From: Flavobacteriales bacterium
GTDB lineage: Bacteria > Bacteroidota > Bacteroidia > Flavobacteriales_F > PHOS-HE28
Direction: 5' to 3'
Length of the DNA: 64,000 nucleotides
Assembly: GCA_016713875.1 (NCBI GenBank)
Contig: JADJOI010000003.1
Span: 1,426,001 to 1,490,000 of the forward strand
The translations under genes and the position numbers were made by a program. Numbering within the stretch: position 1 is the first letter of the stretch; the number at the start of each line of letters is the position of its first letter. Positions 1 to 8,371 of the stretch are shown here, piece by piece. Below the pieces are notes generated by a model. It was given only the letters and a program-made list of their open reading frames with translations, was not told where the DNA came from and searched no databases.

Positions 1-704
1 GCCGCGGGTCCTTCACCGAGTCGTTCCCGCTGTTCGGGTACGACCTGAAGGACTACGACACGCTCTTCAGCGAGAAGCTGGCCATGCTGCTGGAGATCCG
101 GAAGGGCGAGCACCTCACCTGGAAGGGGCGGCACACGCCCACGATCGAAGGCCGCGGCGTATACCCACGCGCCGTACAGGAGCCGCTGCCCGTGTGGGTG
201 GCCGTGGGCGGCACGCCGGAGAGCGCCGTCCGTGCGGCCGCGTTGGGGCTGCCCATGACGCTCGCCATCATCGGGGGCGACCCGGCGCGGTTCAAGCCCT
301 TCACCGACCTGTACCGGAAGGCCTGGCAGCAGGCGGGCCATCCGAAGGAACGCTTCCAGCTGGGCATCGGGTCGCACGGCTTCATCGCCGACAGCTTCGA
401 GGAGGCGGCCGAGCTCACCTGGCCGCGCTACGCCATGCAGATGGGCCGCATTGGCAAGGAGCGTGGCTGGGGTCCTGTGGGCCGGCCGCAGTTCGACTTC
501 GAGGTGTCGCCCCAGGGGGCCATGCTGCTCGGCGATCCGGAGACCGTGGCGCGCAAGATCATCCGTGAGCAGGAGCTGTTCGGCTTCACCCGCTTCTGCC
601 TACAGTTCAGCGTGGGCAGCATGCCGCACGACAAGCTGCTCCGCTGCATTGAGCTCTACGCCACCGAGGTGGTGCCCCGCGTGAAGGCGGCCGTGGGGGC
701 GTGA
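1..704 (+). CDS. Luciferase-like (LLM class) flavin-dependent oxidoreductase, 3' part
   Basis: The open frame runs in from the left edge (first full codon at base 3), so the N-terminal part lies outside the window; about 233 residues are visible. The segments PVWVAVGGTPES and GIGSHGFIAD, and the late region GDPETVARKIIREQELFGF, are typical of bacterial luciferase-like TIM-barrel monooxygenases, which use reduced flavin from a partner reductase in the cytoplasm. The substrate cannot be told. It ends at a TGA (702-704) only six bases before the convergent T9SS gene. The family is fairly sure; the precise role is not. Confidence 0.85.
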   Translation, partial: RGSFTESFPLFGYDLKDYDTLFSEKLAMLLEIRKGEHLTWKGRHTPTIEGRGVYPRAVQEPLPVWVAVGGTPESAVRAAALGLPMTLAIIGGDPARFKPFTDLYRKAWQQAGHPKERFQLGIGSHGFIADSFEEAAELTWPRYAMQMGRIGKERGWGPVGRPQFDFEVSPQGAMLLGDPETVARKIIREQELFGFTRFCLQFSVGSMPHDKLLRCIELYATEVVPRVKAAVGA

Positions 705-710
705 TCGCCT

Positions 711-2015
711 TCAGCGCCGCAGGAAGGCCTGCCGACGCACCGTGCCCCCTTGCCGCACCTCGGCCACGTACAGGCCGGCGGCCAGTCCGTCCAGGGGGAT
801 CAACGCCCGGTCCGTGGTGGTCGCACGCCGCAACACCCGGCCCTGCGCATCGCGCACCAGCACCTCCGCAGGCCCACCCACCACCACGGTGACCGCGTCG
901 TCCGCCGGCACAGGGAAGAGCGCGATCCCATCCACCGGATCCTCCTCCACGGTAGTGATCAACCCGTTGCTGCGCAAGGGACGGATGTGTGTGAGGGCGT
1001 AGCCGTGCGCGTCGTCGTGGAAGTAGAGATCGTAAATGCGGCGCGAGTGATTGAGTCCGGCCGTGCTGAAGTTGAGATCCCAGGTGGCCCCGCCATCGTC
1101 GCTGAACAGGATGAGGCCCTCCGTACCATCGGTCCGGTAGCCGCTGGCGAAGCCCGTGCCGTCCGGCCGGAAGGTCACGCTCGTCAGCACGAAGGGCCCC
1201 GCCACGTTGACGGTGGCGGGCGTCCATGTGCTGCCGCCATCGGTCGTGCGGAGGATGACGCCGTCGTTGCGCGTGGCCACACCCTGTTGGCCGGAGCTGA
1301 ACGCCACATCGCTGAACCCGTGATCCGGGTCGGCGTGGATCTGCGACCAGGTGAGGCCGCCATCCGTGGACCGGTAGAGGGCACCACTGTCCGGCAGCAC
1401 CACCAGGTTGCCCAGGTTGCGCTTGTAGCCGCCGGTGGCCGCGAAGCCGAGCTGATCGTTGACGAAGTGGAGGCGTGCGACGGGTTGGCCGGGAAGCACG
1501 GTGACGTTCGACCAGGTCGCCCCGGTGTCAACGCTCATGTCAACGATGCCGTTGCCCTGCTGGTCGCCGCCCGCGGCGAAGGCCACCAGATCGCTGCGCA
1601 TGCGGATGGCGCGGTAGTGCTTGCCGCTGCCTGTGCGGACGCTGTCGAACTGAAAGATGTTCAGGTACTGGGGGTTCTGGCGCACCACCAGGCCCTGGTT
1701 GTACTGGTAATGCCCTGCCGCCATGTAGTACGGCCAGCCATTGACCTCCCGCACATCGATGTCCTCCAGGTTGCCGGGCGAGGCATACCAGACGAAGAAG
1801 CCCCCCGTGGTCGCGCCATTGTCCGTCCGCACAAGGCCGCCTTCGCCTTGAAAGGGATCGTTCGCGCCATAGACGAACAGCCCGGTATCGGGCGTGTGGA
1901 ACGCTGCGGCCTGATAATGGATCGATGAGGAGAATATGCCGCCCGCCGTCCATTGGGCGTGGGTGACGACAGGACAGAGCGCGGTGAGGAGAGCGAGCGG
2001 AGCGATGCGGTGCAT
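711..2015 (-). CDS. Secreted BNR/Ycf48-type repeat protein with T9SS sorting domain
   Basis: A 434-residue protein. The open frame continues upstream to 2522, but the start at 2015 is preferred because it begins with a clear signal peptide (MHRIAPLALLTALCPVVTHA). The middle holds Asp-box/BNR-like repeats (STDGGLTW, TTDGGSTW, SDDGGATW), which suggest a beta-propeller. The last 75 residues form a T9SS type A sorting domain (LFPVPADDAV, then LIPLDGLAAGLYVAEVRQGG). It is therefore predicted to cross the outer membrane by T9SS and be released or attached at the cell surface. No catalytic signature was seen and its ligand is unknown. Confidence 0.85.
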   Translation of the reverse strand: MHRIAPLALLTALCPVVTHAQWTAGGIFSSSIHYQAAAFHTPDTGLFVYGANDPFQGEGGLVRTDNGATTGGFFVWYASPGNLEDIDVREVNGWPYYMAAGHYQYNQGLVVRQNPQYLNIFQFDSVRTGSGKHYRAIRMRSDLVAFAAGGDQQGNGIVDMSVDTGATWSNVTVLPGQPVARLHFVNDQLGFAATGGYKRNLGNLVVLPDSGALYRSTDGGLTWSQIHADPDHGFSDVAFSSGQQGVATRNDGVILRTTDGGSTWTPATVNVAGPFVLTSVTFRPDGTGFASGYRTDGTEGLILFSDDGGATWDLNFSTAGLNHSRRIYDLYFHDDAHGYALTHIRPLRSNGLITTVEEDPVDGIALFPVPADDAVTVVVGGPAEVLVRDAQGRVLRRATTTDRALIPLDGLAAGLYVAEVRQGGTVRRQAFLRR

Positions 2016-2129
2016 GGGGTCGGGTGGGTTCGCAGGGGGACACGCGGACCGGTCGTTCCGCTGCTTGTGCGGGTGCCCAACACGCGGACAGGTGTTGTGG
2101 TTCGGCGAAGAGGCCCGACCTTGGGGACG

Positions 2130-2468
2130 ATGGACGCCGCCACCGCCCGCGACCGGCTGCTCGCCCTGCCCGGTGTCACCGAGCACGATCACTTCGGGCG
2201 ACCCGCCTACCGCGCCACCACCGCCAAGGGGAAGCCCTCCACCATCTTCCTCACCCTGTGGCTCGACGATCAGCGGGCCGTGCTCCTGCTCGATGTGGAG
2301 CAACAGACCGAGCTCCACGCGCAGCATCCGCAGGTCTTCTTCCCCGTGCCCAACAAATGGGGCGCGAAGGGCGCCACCTTCGTGGAGCTGGCCCGGGCCG
2401 ACGATCGCCTTTTCCAGCTCGGCGTGCAGCATGCGCTGGCGAAGGCCATGGGCGATCGCCGACCTTAG
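2130..2468 (+). CDS. MmcQ/YjbR family protein
   Basis: A 112-residue cytoplasmic protein starting MDAATARDRLLALPGVTEHDHF and ending with a helix rich in Ala. The pattern LPGVTEHDHFGRPAYR followed by a beta-rich centre (IFLTLWLDDQRAVLLLD) and the VPNKWGAKGATFVEL segment matches the small MmcQ/YjbR family, which has a CyaY-like fold. Family members are described as DNA-binding-like, but no specific function is established. It lies just upstream of the secreted esterase (4-base gap), so the two may be co-transcribed; a functional link is not evident. Confidence 0.75.
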   Translation: MDAATARDRLLALPGVTEHDHFGRPAYRATTAKGKPSTIFLTLWLDDQRAVLLLDVEQQTELHAQHPQVFFPVPNKWGAKGATFVELARADDRLFQLGVQHALAKAMGDRRP

Positions 2469-2472
2469 CGGA

Positions 2473-3897
2473 ATGGAACGGGGCCCGCTGACCTCCGCGA
2501 TCACGCTTGCCACCATGGTCATGGGCGGTACCCTGTGCGCTCAACCGTACACCCAAGCCCTTTGGCCGGTGGATACGGTGCGCAACATCATCTATGGGTG
2601 GGATACGACCTACCTGGGCGGGATCGACACCCTGAAGCTCGACCTCTTCCGTCCGGTGGGCGATGGCAACACGCACCGGCCGGTGCTCATCGCCGTGCAT
2701 GGCGGGGCCTGGGTGGGCGGCACGCGGCAGGAGCTGTGGTCCATCTGCCATGCCGCCGCACAGCGCGGGTACGTGGCCGCCACCATCAGCTATCGGCTAC
2801 GCCACCATGTGCCGCAGAACGTGTCCATCTCCCTCGGCGTGGAACCCTGCGTGTACCTGCCGGACAGCGCCGAGCTGCTCCGGGCCCTCTACCGGGCGCA
2901 GCAGGACCTCAAGGGGGCCGTCCGCTTCCTGAAGGGACGCAGTGCGCAGGACAGCACCAACACCTGCAACGTGTTCCTCTACGGGGAGAGCGCGGGGGCC
3001 ATCACAAGCCTTACGGCCGCCTTCCTCGACGAGCCGGTGGAGCGTCCTTCGGCCTGTGGCGCACTGCCCGCCGTGCCCGATCCGAACCTGCTGCTGGGCG
3101 GATGCCACGTCACCGGCCTTCCGCTCAGCACAGCCCAGCGCAGCCGCCCCGACCTCGGTCCGGTGGACGGCGACCTGGCGCAGAACGGCACCGATGCGCG
3201 CGTGGCCGGCATCGCGTCGATGTATGGCGCACTGCCAGCGATGGCCCTCACCGAGGACTGGATGCAGGGCCCTGATACACCGGCCGTGTTCCTGTACCAC
3301 CAGCCATGCGACGCCGTGGTGCCCAACGGGACCGCTCCGCTGCTGCGCGACCTGTCGGCCTACTGCGCGGGCGGCACGTGGTGGAGCACGCACTACCCGT
3401 GGTGCGCGGGCAGTGCGGTGCTGGCGCCCCTGCTGGGCGGGAGCCTGCTGGCGAACGTGCAGGATGCGGCCGTGTGCAACGCCGTGCTCGGCCAGTTCCC
3501 GTTCTCCTTCAACTGCATCAACGTGGCGCAGAACGGCTCGTTCCACTACGTGAACAACGCGGCCGCGGTGCGCGACAGCCTCTTCAAGGCCTTCAGCCCG
3601 GTGATCGTGGCCCACGAAGCGGAGCCCTGCGGCAACACCGCCGTGCGCGCGATCGGCTCCGCCACCCGCGCGGTGCTGTTCCCCACCCCCGCGATGGATC
3701 GGCTCACGGTGGTCCTGCCCGAAGGGGGCCGGACCGTTCAGGCCCGGCTGTGCGATGCGGCCGGTCGGACGCTGTTGCAGGCATCGCTTCGCGCTGGACG
3801 CAACACGATCGACGTGGCGGGCCTCGGGAACGGGGCGTACGTGCTGGTGTTCGCGGAGGCGCCCTTCCCTGCCGAACGCGTGATCGTGGCGCGGTAG
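2473..3897 (+). CDS. Secreted alpha/beta-hydrolase (esterase) with T9SS sorting domain
   Basis: A 474-residue protein. The ATG at 2473 is chosen because a signal peptide follows (ending near GTLCAQ); longer frames run into the preceding gene. The oxyanion-hole motif HGGAW lies near residue 80 and the nucleophile motif GESAG near residue 178, as in hormone-sensitive-lipase/carboxylesterase-type hydrolases. Candidate acid and base residues are in PCDAVVPNGTA and SFHYVNN. Many Cys residues suggest disulphides outside the cell. The C-terminus (VLFPTPAMDRL, then IDVAGLGNGAYVLVF) is a T9SS sorting domain, so it is predicted to be secreted or surface-bound. The substrate is unknown. Confidence 0.85.
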   Translation: MERGPLTSAITLATMVMGGTLCAQPYTQALWPVDTVRNIIYGWDTTYLGGIDTLKLDLFRPVGDGNTHRPVLIAVHGGAWVGGTRQELWSICHAAAQRGYVAATISYRLRHHVPQNVSISLGVEPCVYLPDSAELLRALYRAQQDLKGAVRFLKGRSAQDSTNTCNVFLYGESAGAITSLTAAFLDEPVERPSACGALPAVPDPNLLLGGCHVTGLPLSTAQRSRPDLGPVDGDLAQNGTDARVAGIASMYGALPAMALTEDWMQGPDTPAVFLYHQPCDAVVPNGTAPLLRDLSAYCAGGTWWSTHYPWCAGSAVLAPLLGGSLLANVQDAAVCNAVLGQFPFSFNCINVAQNGSFHYVNNAAAVRDSLFKAFSPVIVAHEAEPCGNTAVRAIGSATRAVLFPTPAMDRLTVVLPEGGRTVQARLCDAAGRTLLQASLRAGRNTIDVAGLGNGAYVLVFAEAPFPAERVIVAR

Positions 3898-3988
3898 GCC
3901 ATCACCGTTCGTCCCCGTGACGGATCGTGTGCTACGTTCGGGCAGCATCACGCGTCCCATGAGCGTCCTCGTACCAGATCCCCGGACC

Positions 3989-5029
3989 ATGCGCACGACC
4001 CTGACCCTGGCCGCTTCCATTGCCCTGGCGCCCCTGTGGGCCCAATGTCCCTTCGACCCCACCATCCAACCCGACCCTGTGATCCTGTGCCCCGGCGCAG
4101 GCGAGGTGCTCAGCACGCAGGTGTACGACAGCTACCAGTGGTACAAGGACGGGCAGCCGATCACGGGTGCGATCCAGCAGACCCACGCGGTGAACGCCTT
4201 CAACGACGGGGGATCCAGCTTCACGGTGGAATGCACGCTGAACGGCTGCACGGAGATGTCCCCTCCCGTGCTCGTGGATGGCTGGGTGTTCCTGTTGCCC
4301 TTCGTGATGCACGGGGGCGACACCGAGTACGGCATCGGGTCGAACGGTCAGCTGCTGTTCTGCGAGGGCGATACGCTGCTGCTGACCCTGATGCCGCCGT
4401 ACGACACCAACATCCAATGGACCGACGGCGGCGTGCCCATCCCGGGTGCGAACGGCCCCACCCTCGTGGTGACGGAGAACGGGTCGTACTCCGTGAGCGG
4501 GGCTCCGGGCATCTGCCCGAACTTCATGCAGCAGCTGGGTGTCACCATCGCCGCGGAGTTCACGCCTCCGGTCCAGCCCACGCTGACCCTGAACGGCGCG
4601 GAGCTCTGTGCCAGCCCACCGGGCAATAGCTACCAGTGGTACATCAACGGGCAACCGATCGCCGCCGACACGAACTGCATCACCATGGGTATTCCTGGCA
4701 CATATGCCGTTTTCGTGGACTACGGCCTACCGTGTCAGGCGATCTCAGACCCCTTCGGCGGCCCGAACGGCGTGGGCGAGGATGGCGATCGCGCAGAGGT
4801 GCTGGTGTGGCCCAATCCAGCAACGAGCATCGTGCGCTTCCAATGGCATGGTACGCTGCCCGCCACCTGGACGGTGATCGACGCCGCTGGTCGCGCCATC
4901 AAATGGGGCGAAGTGAAGGCCCAGCGTACGCAGGACATCGACGTGAGCCGATGGCCCGCTGGCCCCTACACGCTCCGCACCGTGGATGCACGGCAGGCGG
5001 ACGAACGCCGCTTCGTGGTGCAGCGTTGA
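3989..5029 (+). CDS. Secreted Ig-like repeat protein with T9SS sorting domain
   Basis: A 346-residue protein. The start at 3989 gives a good signal peptide (MRTTLTLAASIALAPLWAQ); an upstream in-frame ATG at 3917 would add a non-hydrophobic leader. It carries at least three Ig-like beta repeats, each with a YQWYKDGQPI- or IQWTDGGVPI-type strand, as seen in Bacteroidota adhesin-like surface proteins. The C-terminus (VLVWPNPATSIVRFQW, then DIDVSRWPAGPYTLRT) is a T9SS type A sorting domain. No enzyme motif is present. It is likely a surface or secreted binding protein of unknown ligand. Confidence 0.85.
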   Translation: MRTTLTLAASIALAPLWAQCPFDPTIQPDPVILCPGAGEVLSTQVYDSYQWYKDGQPITGAIQQTHAVNAFNDGGSSFTVECTLNGCTEMSPPVLVDGWVFLLPFVMHGGDTEYGIGSNGQLLFCEGDTLLLTLMPPYDTNIQWTDGGVPIPGANGPTLVVTENGSYSVSGAPGICPNFMQQLGVTIAAEFTPPVQPTLTLNGAELCASPPGNSYQWYINGQPIAADTNCITMGIPGTYAVFVDYGLPCQAISDPFGGPNGVGEDGDRAEVLVWPNPATSIVRFQWHGTLPATWTVIDAAGRAIKWGEVKAQRTQDIDVSRWPAGPYTLRTVDARQADERRFVVQR

Positions 5030-5050
5030 ACCGCTGCGGTCAAGAACGAA

Positions 5051-5074
5051 CAGGGCCGCCCGAGGGCGGCCCTG
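5051..5074. terminator. Intrinsic terminator between convergent genes
   Basis: A 10-bp perfect stem, CAGGGCCGCC / GGCGGCCCTG, with a CGAG loop sits between two convergent genes. On the minus strand it is followed by TTCGTTCTT; on the plus strand by TCGCTT. It can serve both directions. A near-identical hairpin lies at 46167-46184. Confidence 0.7.
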
Positions 5075-5096
5075 TCGCTTGACGTTCCTCAAGGGA

Positions 5097-5849
5097 TCAC
5101 TCCCCGGTGATCGCGGCGGCCAGGTTGGTCATGGCCGTCTGGTTGTTGGGGCCTGCGCCCATGGCGGTCTCATTGGCCAGCAGATCCAGGCCCATCATCA
5201 GGGTGATGACCTCGATGTTGGGCGCCAGCGTAGCGGTGCCCCCGGCCGCCAGGTCCGCGTGGTAGTGGAAGTGGTCCTCCGTCAGGAGCACATCCGTGGC
5301 GCAGTGATAGGTGAAGACCTTGTCCTGCGGGTCGTCGAAGTCGCCGTCGCCATTGCCGTCCACGTGCCCTTCCATGTTCAGGAACTTGTATCCAGCGCTG
5401 GGGTTCCAGCTCCAATGCATCTCCTGTAGGTCGAGCGGGTACTCGGCCAGCGTAGGGTCGGCATGGTTGGTGGCGCTGTCCAGGCCCAGGGCGATGTGCA
5501 CCTCGTGGATGTGGTTGGGCGCGATGCTGCCGAGCGTGAACGTGTTGGTGGCCGCGGCGGCATCCACCAGCAGCACGGTCTCGTGGAACTCGCCCACGGT
5601 GTTCATGGCATCGTCCGTGAGGTGGATGTCGCTCACGTAGAACTTCAGCTTGTCGAATTTGACGGCATGACCGGCGCCGTCCTGCACGATGTCGCTGAGG
5701 CTGAACGGAGCGCCGTTCTTGGTGAAGGAGAAGGAGAGCTTCACCGTGCCCGTGGTGGGCGTGGTGGGGGTGGGCTCGGGATCGTCCTTCTTGCAGGCGG
5801 TGAAGCCCACCGCGAGGGCGGCCGCAAGGGCCAGGTGTTGGGTGTTCAT
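5097..5849 (-). CDS. MbnP-like putative copper-binding lipoprotein
   Basis: A 250-residue lipoprotein: the N-terminus MNTQHLALAAALAVGFTACKK has a lipobox Cys followed by a Pro/Thr-rich linker. The body matches the MbnP family (KFDKLKFYVSDIHL; HIALGLDSATNHAD; MHWSWNPSAGYKFLNMEG; a late His-rich HFHYHADL). MbnP proteins are periplasmic or outer-membrane-associated partners of the di-heme protein MbnH and are linked to copper binding. MbnH was not found nearby. The gene follows the outer-membrane protein gene at 5885-6808 on the same strand, 35 bases apart, with an AAC repeat in the gap. Copper binding is inferred from the family. Confidence 0.8.
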   Translation of the reverse strand: MNTQHLALAAALAVGFTACKKDDPEPTPTTPTTGTVKLSFSFTKNGAPFSLSDIVQDGAGHAVKFDKLKFYVSDIHLTDDAMNTVGEFHETVLLVDAAAATNTFTLGSIAPNHIHEVHIALGLDSATNHADPTLAEYPLDLQEMHWSWNPSAGYKFLNMEGHVDGNGDGDFDDPQDKVFTYHCATDVLLTEDHFHYHADLAAGGTATLAPNIEVITLMMGLDLLANETAMGAGPNNQTAMTNLAAAITGE

Positions 5850-5867
5850 GCGTAGTGGTCGTGTTGT

Positions 5868-5885
5868 GTTGTTGTTGTTGTTGTT
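5868..5885. repeat. (GTT)6 / (AAC)6 microsatellite in a leader region
   Basis: Six perfect GTT units (AAC on the coding strand) fill the 35-base gap between the outer-membrane protein gene and the MbnP-like gene, ending about 19 bases before the MbnP start codon. The last base overlaps the stop codon of the upstream gene. Confidence 0.85.
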
Positions 5886-6808
5886 CAGTTGAACGCGTAC
5901 GTGATCCCGATGATCGCGCGCTGTCGGTTGGGGATCATCCATTCGCCGGAGGAACGGGCCACGGCGTATTGATGGTTCACCGTCACCATCCAGTTGCGCC
6001 ACCACACGCGGGATCCCACGTGGGTGAAGAGGGTGTTGGCGCCCGTGCCGGGCACCTTCCCGTCGCTCTGCCGGTCCATGCCGGAATGCTCGGCGTACAG
6101 GCCCAGGGATGGCGCCAAGGTGAACGCCCCGATCGGCACCTGGTGGAAGCCCTCGGCGGTGGCCGAAAGACCGTGCCCCATGCGATGGTCGCCGGCACCG
6201 ACGCTGTTCAGGCGGCCGGTCACGGCCAGGCTTCCGCCCCACCGCTGCCGGCGCACCAGGTATTCGGCCGAGGCAAGACCGTCCCAGCTGCCCGTACCGG
6301 GCTGCAGGTCGTGGCCCACCTCCTGGCCTGACCAGGTGCGGTCCGTGGCGCCCAAGGGCACCTTGCCGCCCAGCCCCACGGTGAAGCGATGCACCGTCCG
6401 CGGCACGTCGGAGAGCCCGCGGGTGTTGGCCAGCACGTAGCGGGCCAGCACGAAGGGGTCGCCCACCCCGTACAGGTCGGCGCGCGCATAGCCGTCCACG
6501 CCCTGGTAGTTGTTCACCAGGGGCACCGAGGCCATCACGGCGAAGCGGGGGCCGAACCACACGTCGCCGCGCAGTTCGAGCACCTGGTAGAGCTCCGTGT
6601 AGTGCTGTTCCGCCGTGGTGGCACTGTGACCGCCGTGCTTCAGCACACCGGCGGTGCCCAGCGTCCCATCGAGCTGGCGGAAGCGGTAGAAAAGGCCGAC
6701 GGTGGTGCTGCGGTCCTTCGGCTGGATGCCGAGGAAGAGACCGCACACATCGCAGGCAAGCAGCGGAGGCGCGCTCAATAGCGCCGCCGCCAGGAGAAGG
6801 CGTTTCAT
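5885..6808 (-). CDS. Outer-membrane beta-barrel-like protein with CDVCG motif, metal-linked
   Basis: A 307-residue protein with a signal peptide (MKRLLLAAALLSAPPLLA) directly followed by CDVCGLFLGIQP. The rest is rich in alternating beta strands and ends with the aromatic pattern ITYAFN, as expected of an outer-membrane barrel. Proteins of this type, with a conserved Cys pair at the mature N-terminus, occur beside MbnP genes in Bacteroidota, which suggests a role in copper or other metal handling (inference). The start at 6808 is preferred over 6844 because the signal peptide begins there. Confidence 0.65.
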   Translation of the reverse strand: MKRLLLAAALLSAPPLLACDVCGLFLGIQPKDRSTTVGLFYRFRQLDGTLGTAGVLKHGGHSATTAEQHYTELYQVLELRGDVWFGPRFAVMASVPLVNNYQGVDGYARADLYGVGDPFVLARYVLANTRGLSDVPRTVHRFTVGLGGKVPLGATDRTWSGQEVGHDLQPGTGSWDGLASAEYLVRRQRWGGSLAVTGRLNSVGAGDHRMGHGLSATAEGFHQVPIGAFTLAPSLGLYAEHSGMDRQSDGKVPGTGANTLFTHVGSRVWWRNWMVTVNHQYAVARSSGEWMIPNRQRAIIGITYAFN

Positions 6809-6859
6809 GGAAAGGGATTGAGATTCAACGAGGGCCGACCGCATGGGCCGGATCGGAAC

Positions 6860-7255
6860 CTATCCCCAGGGCACCGGGTCGGCGATGGCGTGGATGCCGT
6901 CGAGCAGCGTCACGCGCAGCGGCGGTGCGGCCAGTTCGCGCATGGGCAGCACCGGCGGCCAGTTCAGCACGTTGGCCACCAAGGATGGCTCGGTGCGCAC
7001 CTCCAGGTTCTCGAACGGGGTCTGGGCCTTGCGTTCGCTGGTGTGGAGCTGGCGCATCAGCACGCAGTTGCCATGGCAGGTGTTCTGCTCCGGGGCGGCG
7101 TCGCGCATCACGCACAGCTCACGCTCGATGCGGTCCCGCTCCAGCAGGAAATGGCCCACGATCAACGAGGGCAGCAGCAACGAGAGCAGCAGCAGCGCCG
7201 CCATCATGCCCGTCGACAGACGAAGCAGGAGGTTCACAGAGGCCGTGGGGCGCAT
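6860..7255 (-). CDS. Small membrane-anchored Cys-motif protein
   Basis: A 131-residue protein with one N-terminal membrane segment (about residues 10-36) and then a short soluble domain with three Cys residues in the pattern RELCVMRD...NTCHGNCVLMRQL. The C-H-G-N-C core resembles metal- or redox-binding sites of small proteins found in Bacteroidota metal loci. It is transcribed in the same direction as the outer-membrane protein and MbnP genes, 51 bases upstream of the former, so it probably heads that operon. No defined family name can be given. A perfect -7 element precedes it. Confidence 0.65.
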   Translation of the reverse strand: MRPTASVNLLLRLSTGMMAALLLLSLLLPSLIVGHFLLERDRIERELCVMRDAAPEQNTCHGNCVLMRQLHTSERKAQTPFENLEVRTEPSLVANVLNWPPVLPMRELAAPPLRVTLLDGIHAIADPVPWG

Positions 7256-7260
7256 GATGC

Positions 7261-7268
7261 CAAAGGTA
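7261..7268 (-). promoter_or_regulatory. Predicted -7 element, TACCTTTG
   Basis: On the minus strand the sequence is TACCTTTG, a perfect match to the Bacteroidota TAnnTTTG element, five bases upstream of the start codon of the gene at 6860-7255. No clear -33 TTG was seen at the expected distance. Confidence 0.4.
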
Positions 7269-7306
7269 GATCAACGACCACTGAAGCGACTGACCGGCAT
7301 CATCCG

Positions 7307-8371
7307 TTAAGAACCGATGCGCTCCAACAACACCAGGCTGTGGTCCGTCCGCTGGAAGTGATCCACCAGCAGGCCCCAACGCGGAGCGGCGGACCCGGTG
7401 CGGAGCACGGCCTCGGCAGGCAGGTGGCCGGTGCGCAGGCCCGACCAGAGCAACCAGAGCCCGAAGGCGTTGGCCGTGAAGAACTCGCCGCAGAGGTGCT
7501 TGTAGGCGGCGTGGGTGGCCTGCGGCAGGTCGGCCTCCACGGGTGCATAGGCCCCGTCCTGCGTACCGTCGCCGTTGCGTCCGGTCATCAACAGGTCGAT
7601 GCGGTCAGCGGTGAGCCCGTTCCTCTGGAGAAAAGCCTGGACCCGATCGCGCAGGGGCTCCGGCCCGCCGCGGTAGCTGATGTCCACGTCCACCACGCGC
7701 ACGGCCGTGCCCGGTCCGGGCGTATCGCCCAGCACGAAGAAGGCGGCCCCTTCGCCGCAGAGGGCGCCGCCATCGGTGGCCCGCAGCACCTCCAGGTTGG
7801 GCACGTCGTGCTGCTTCCAGATGCCGCTGCGGCGCTGCACCAGATAGTAGTCCGGGGTGATGCTCTCAGCGCCGCCCACCAGCACGGTGCCGCGCCCTTC
7901 CAGGCCCACCTGCATCCAGCCGTCGAGCAGGGCGGTGGTGAAGGAGATGCCGCGGTGGAGGTAGGTGTAGTTGTAGCCGGTGCAGCGTGTGGCCAGGGCG
8001 ATCTGCCCGGCCACGTTGTTGTGCGTGCTCTGGATGAAGGCCGTGGGGTTGGGCACGTCCTCGTTGTTGTGCAGCAGGGGCACGAAGAAGCGCTCGGTGC
8101 TTTCCATGCAGCCCAGTCCGGTGCCCACGATGATGGCCTCGGGAGTGGCTCCGCCCGCGCGGTCCAGGGCGTTGAGCGCGGTGCCCAGGCCGATCTTCGC
8201 CACCTTTTCCATGCGGCGCCCGCGCACGGGGTCCACGTAGCGGCGCAGCTCCGGCACCACAGCCTTGAGCGGATGGGTGGTGTAGGCGGCGACCTGTTGC
8301 AGGCGGTCGGTGTCGAACACCGGCTGGGGGCCGATGGCCGAGGCCTCGCGGATGTACACCGGTCGCTTCAT
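7307..8371 (-). CDS. Beta-ketoacyl synthase-like chain-length factor (KS-beta)
   Basis: A 354-residue thiolase-fold protein. It aligns with ketosynthases (VGTGLGCMESTERF; GRGTVLVGGAESITPDYY) but the usual active-site TACSS segment is replaced by FIQSTHNNVAGQIAL, which has no Cys. It is thus a likely chain-length factor that pairs with the active ketosynthase encoded just upstream (4-base ATGA overlap). Similar KS/CLF pairs occur in aryl-polyene and flexirubin clusters, where they build the acyl or polyene chain. It is the last gene of the dar operon as seen here. Confidence 0.8.
   Translation of the reverse strand: MKRPVYIREASAIGPQPVFDTDRLQQVAAYTTHPLKAVVPELRRYVDPVRGRRMEKVAKIGLGTALNALDRAGGATPEAIIVGTGLGCMESTERFFVPLLHNNEDVPNPTAFIQSTHNNVAGQIALATRCTGYNYTYLHRGISFTTALLDGWMQVGLEGRGTVLVGGAESITPDYYLVQRRSGIWKQHDVPNLEVLRATDGGALCGEGAAFFVLGDTPGPGTAVRVVDVDISYRGGPEPLRDRVQAFLQRNGLTADRIDLLMTGRNGDGTQDGAYAPVEADLPQATHAAYKHLCGEFFTANAFGLWLLWSGLRTGHLPAEAVLRTGSAAPRWGLLVDHFQRTDHSLVLLERIGS

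Noticed and set aside
711..2522. Longest open frame (603 codons) of the first T9SS protein
   Set aside because: The upstream third overlaps the plus-strand MmcQ/YjbR gene and has shadow-frame composition; the signal peptide starts at 2015.
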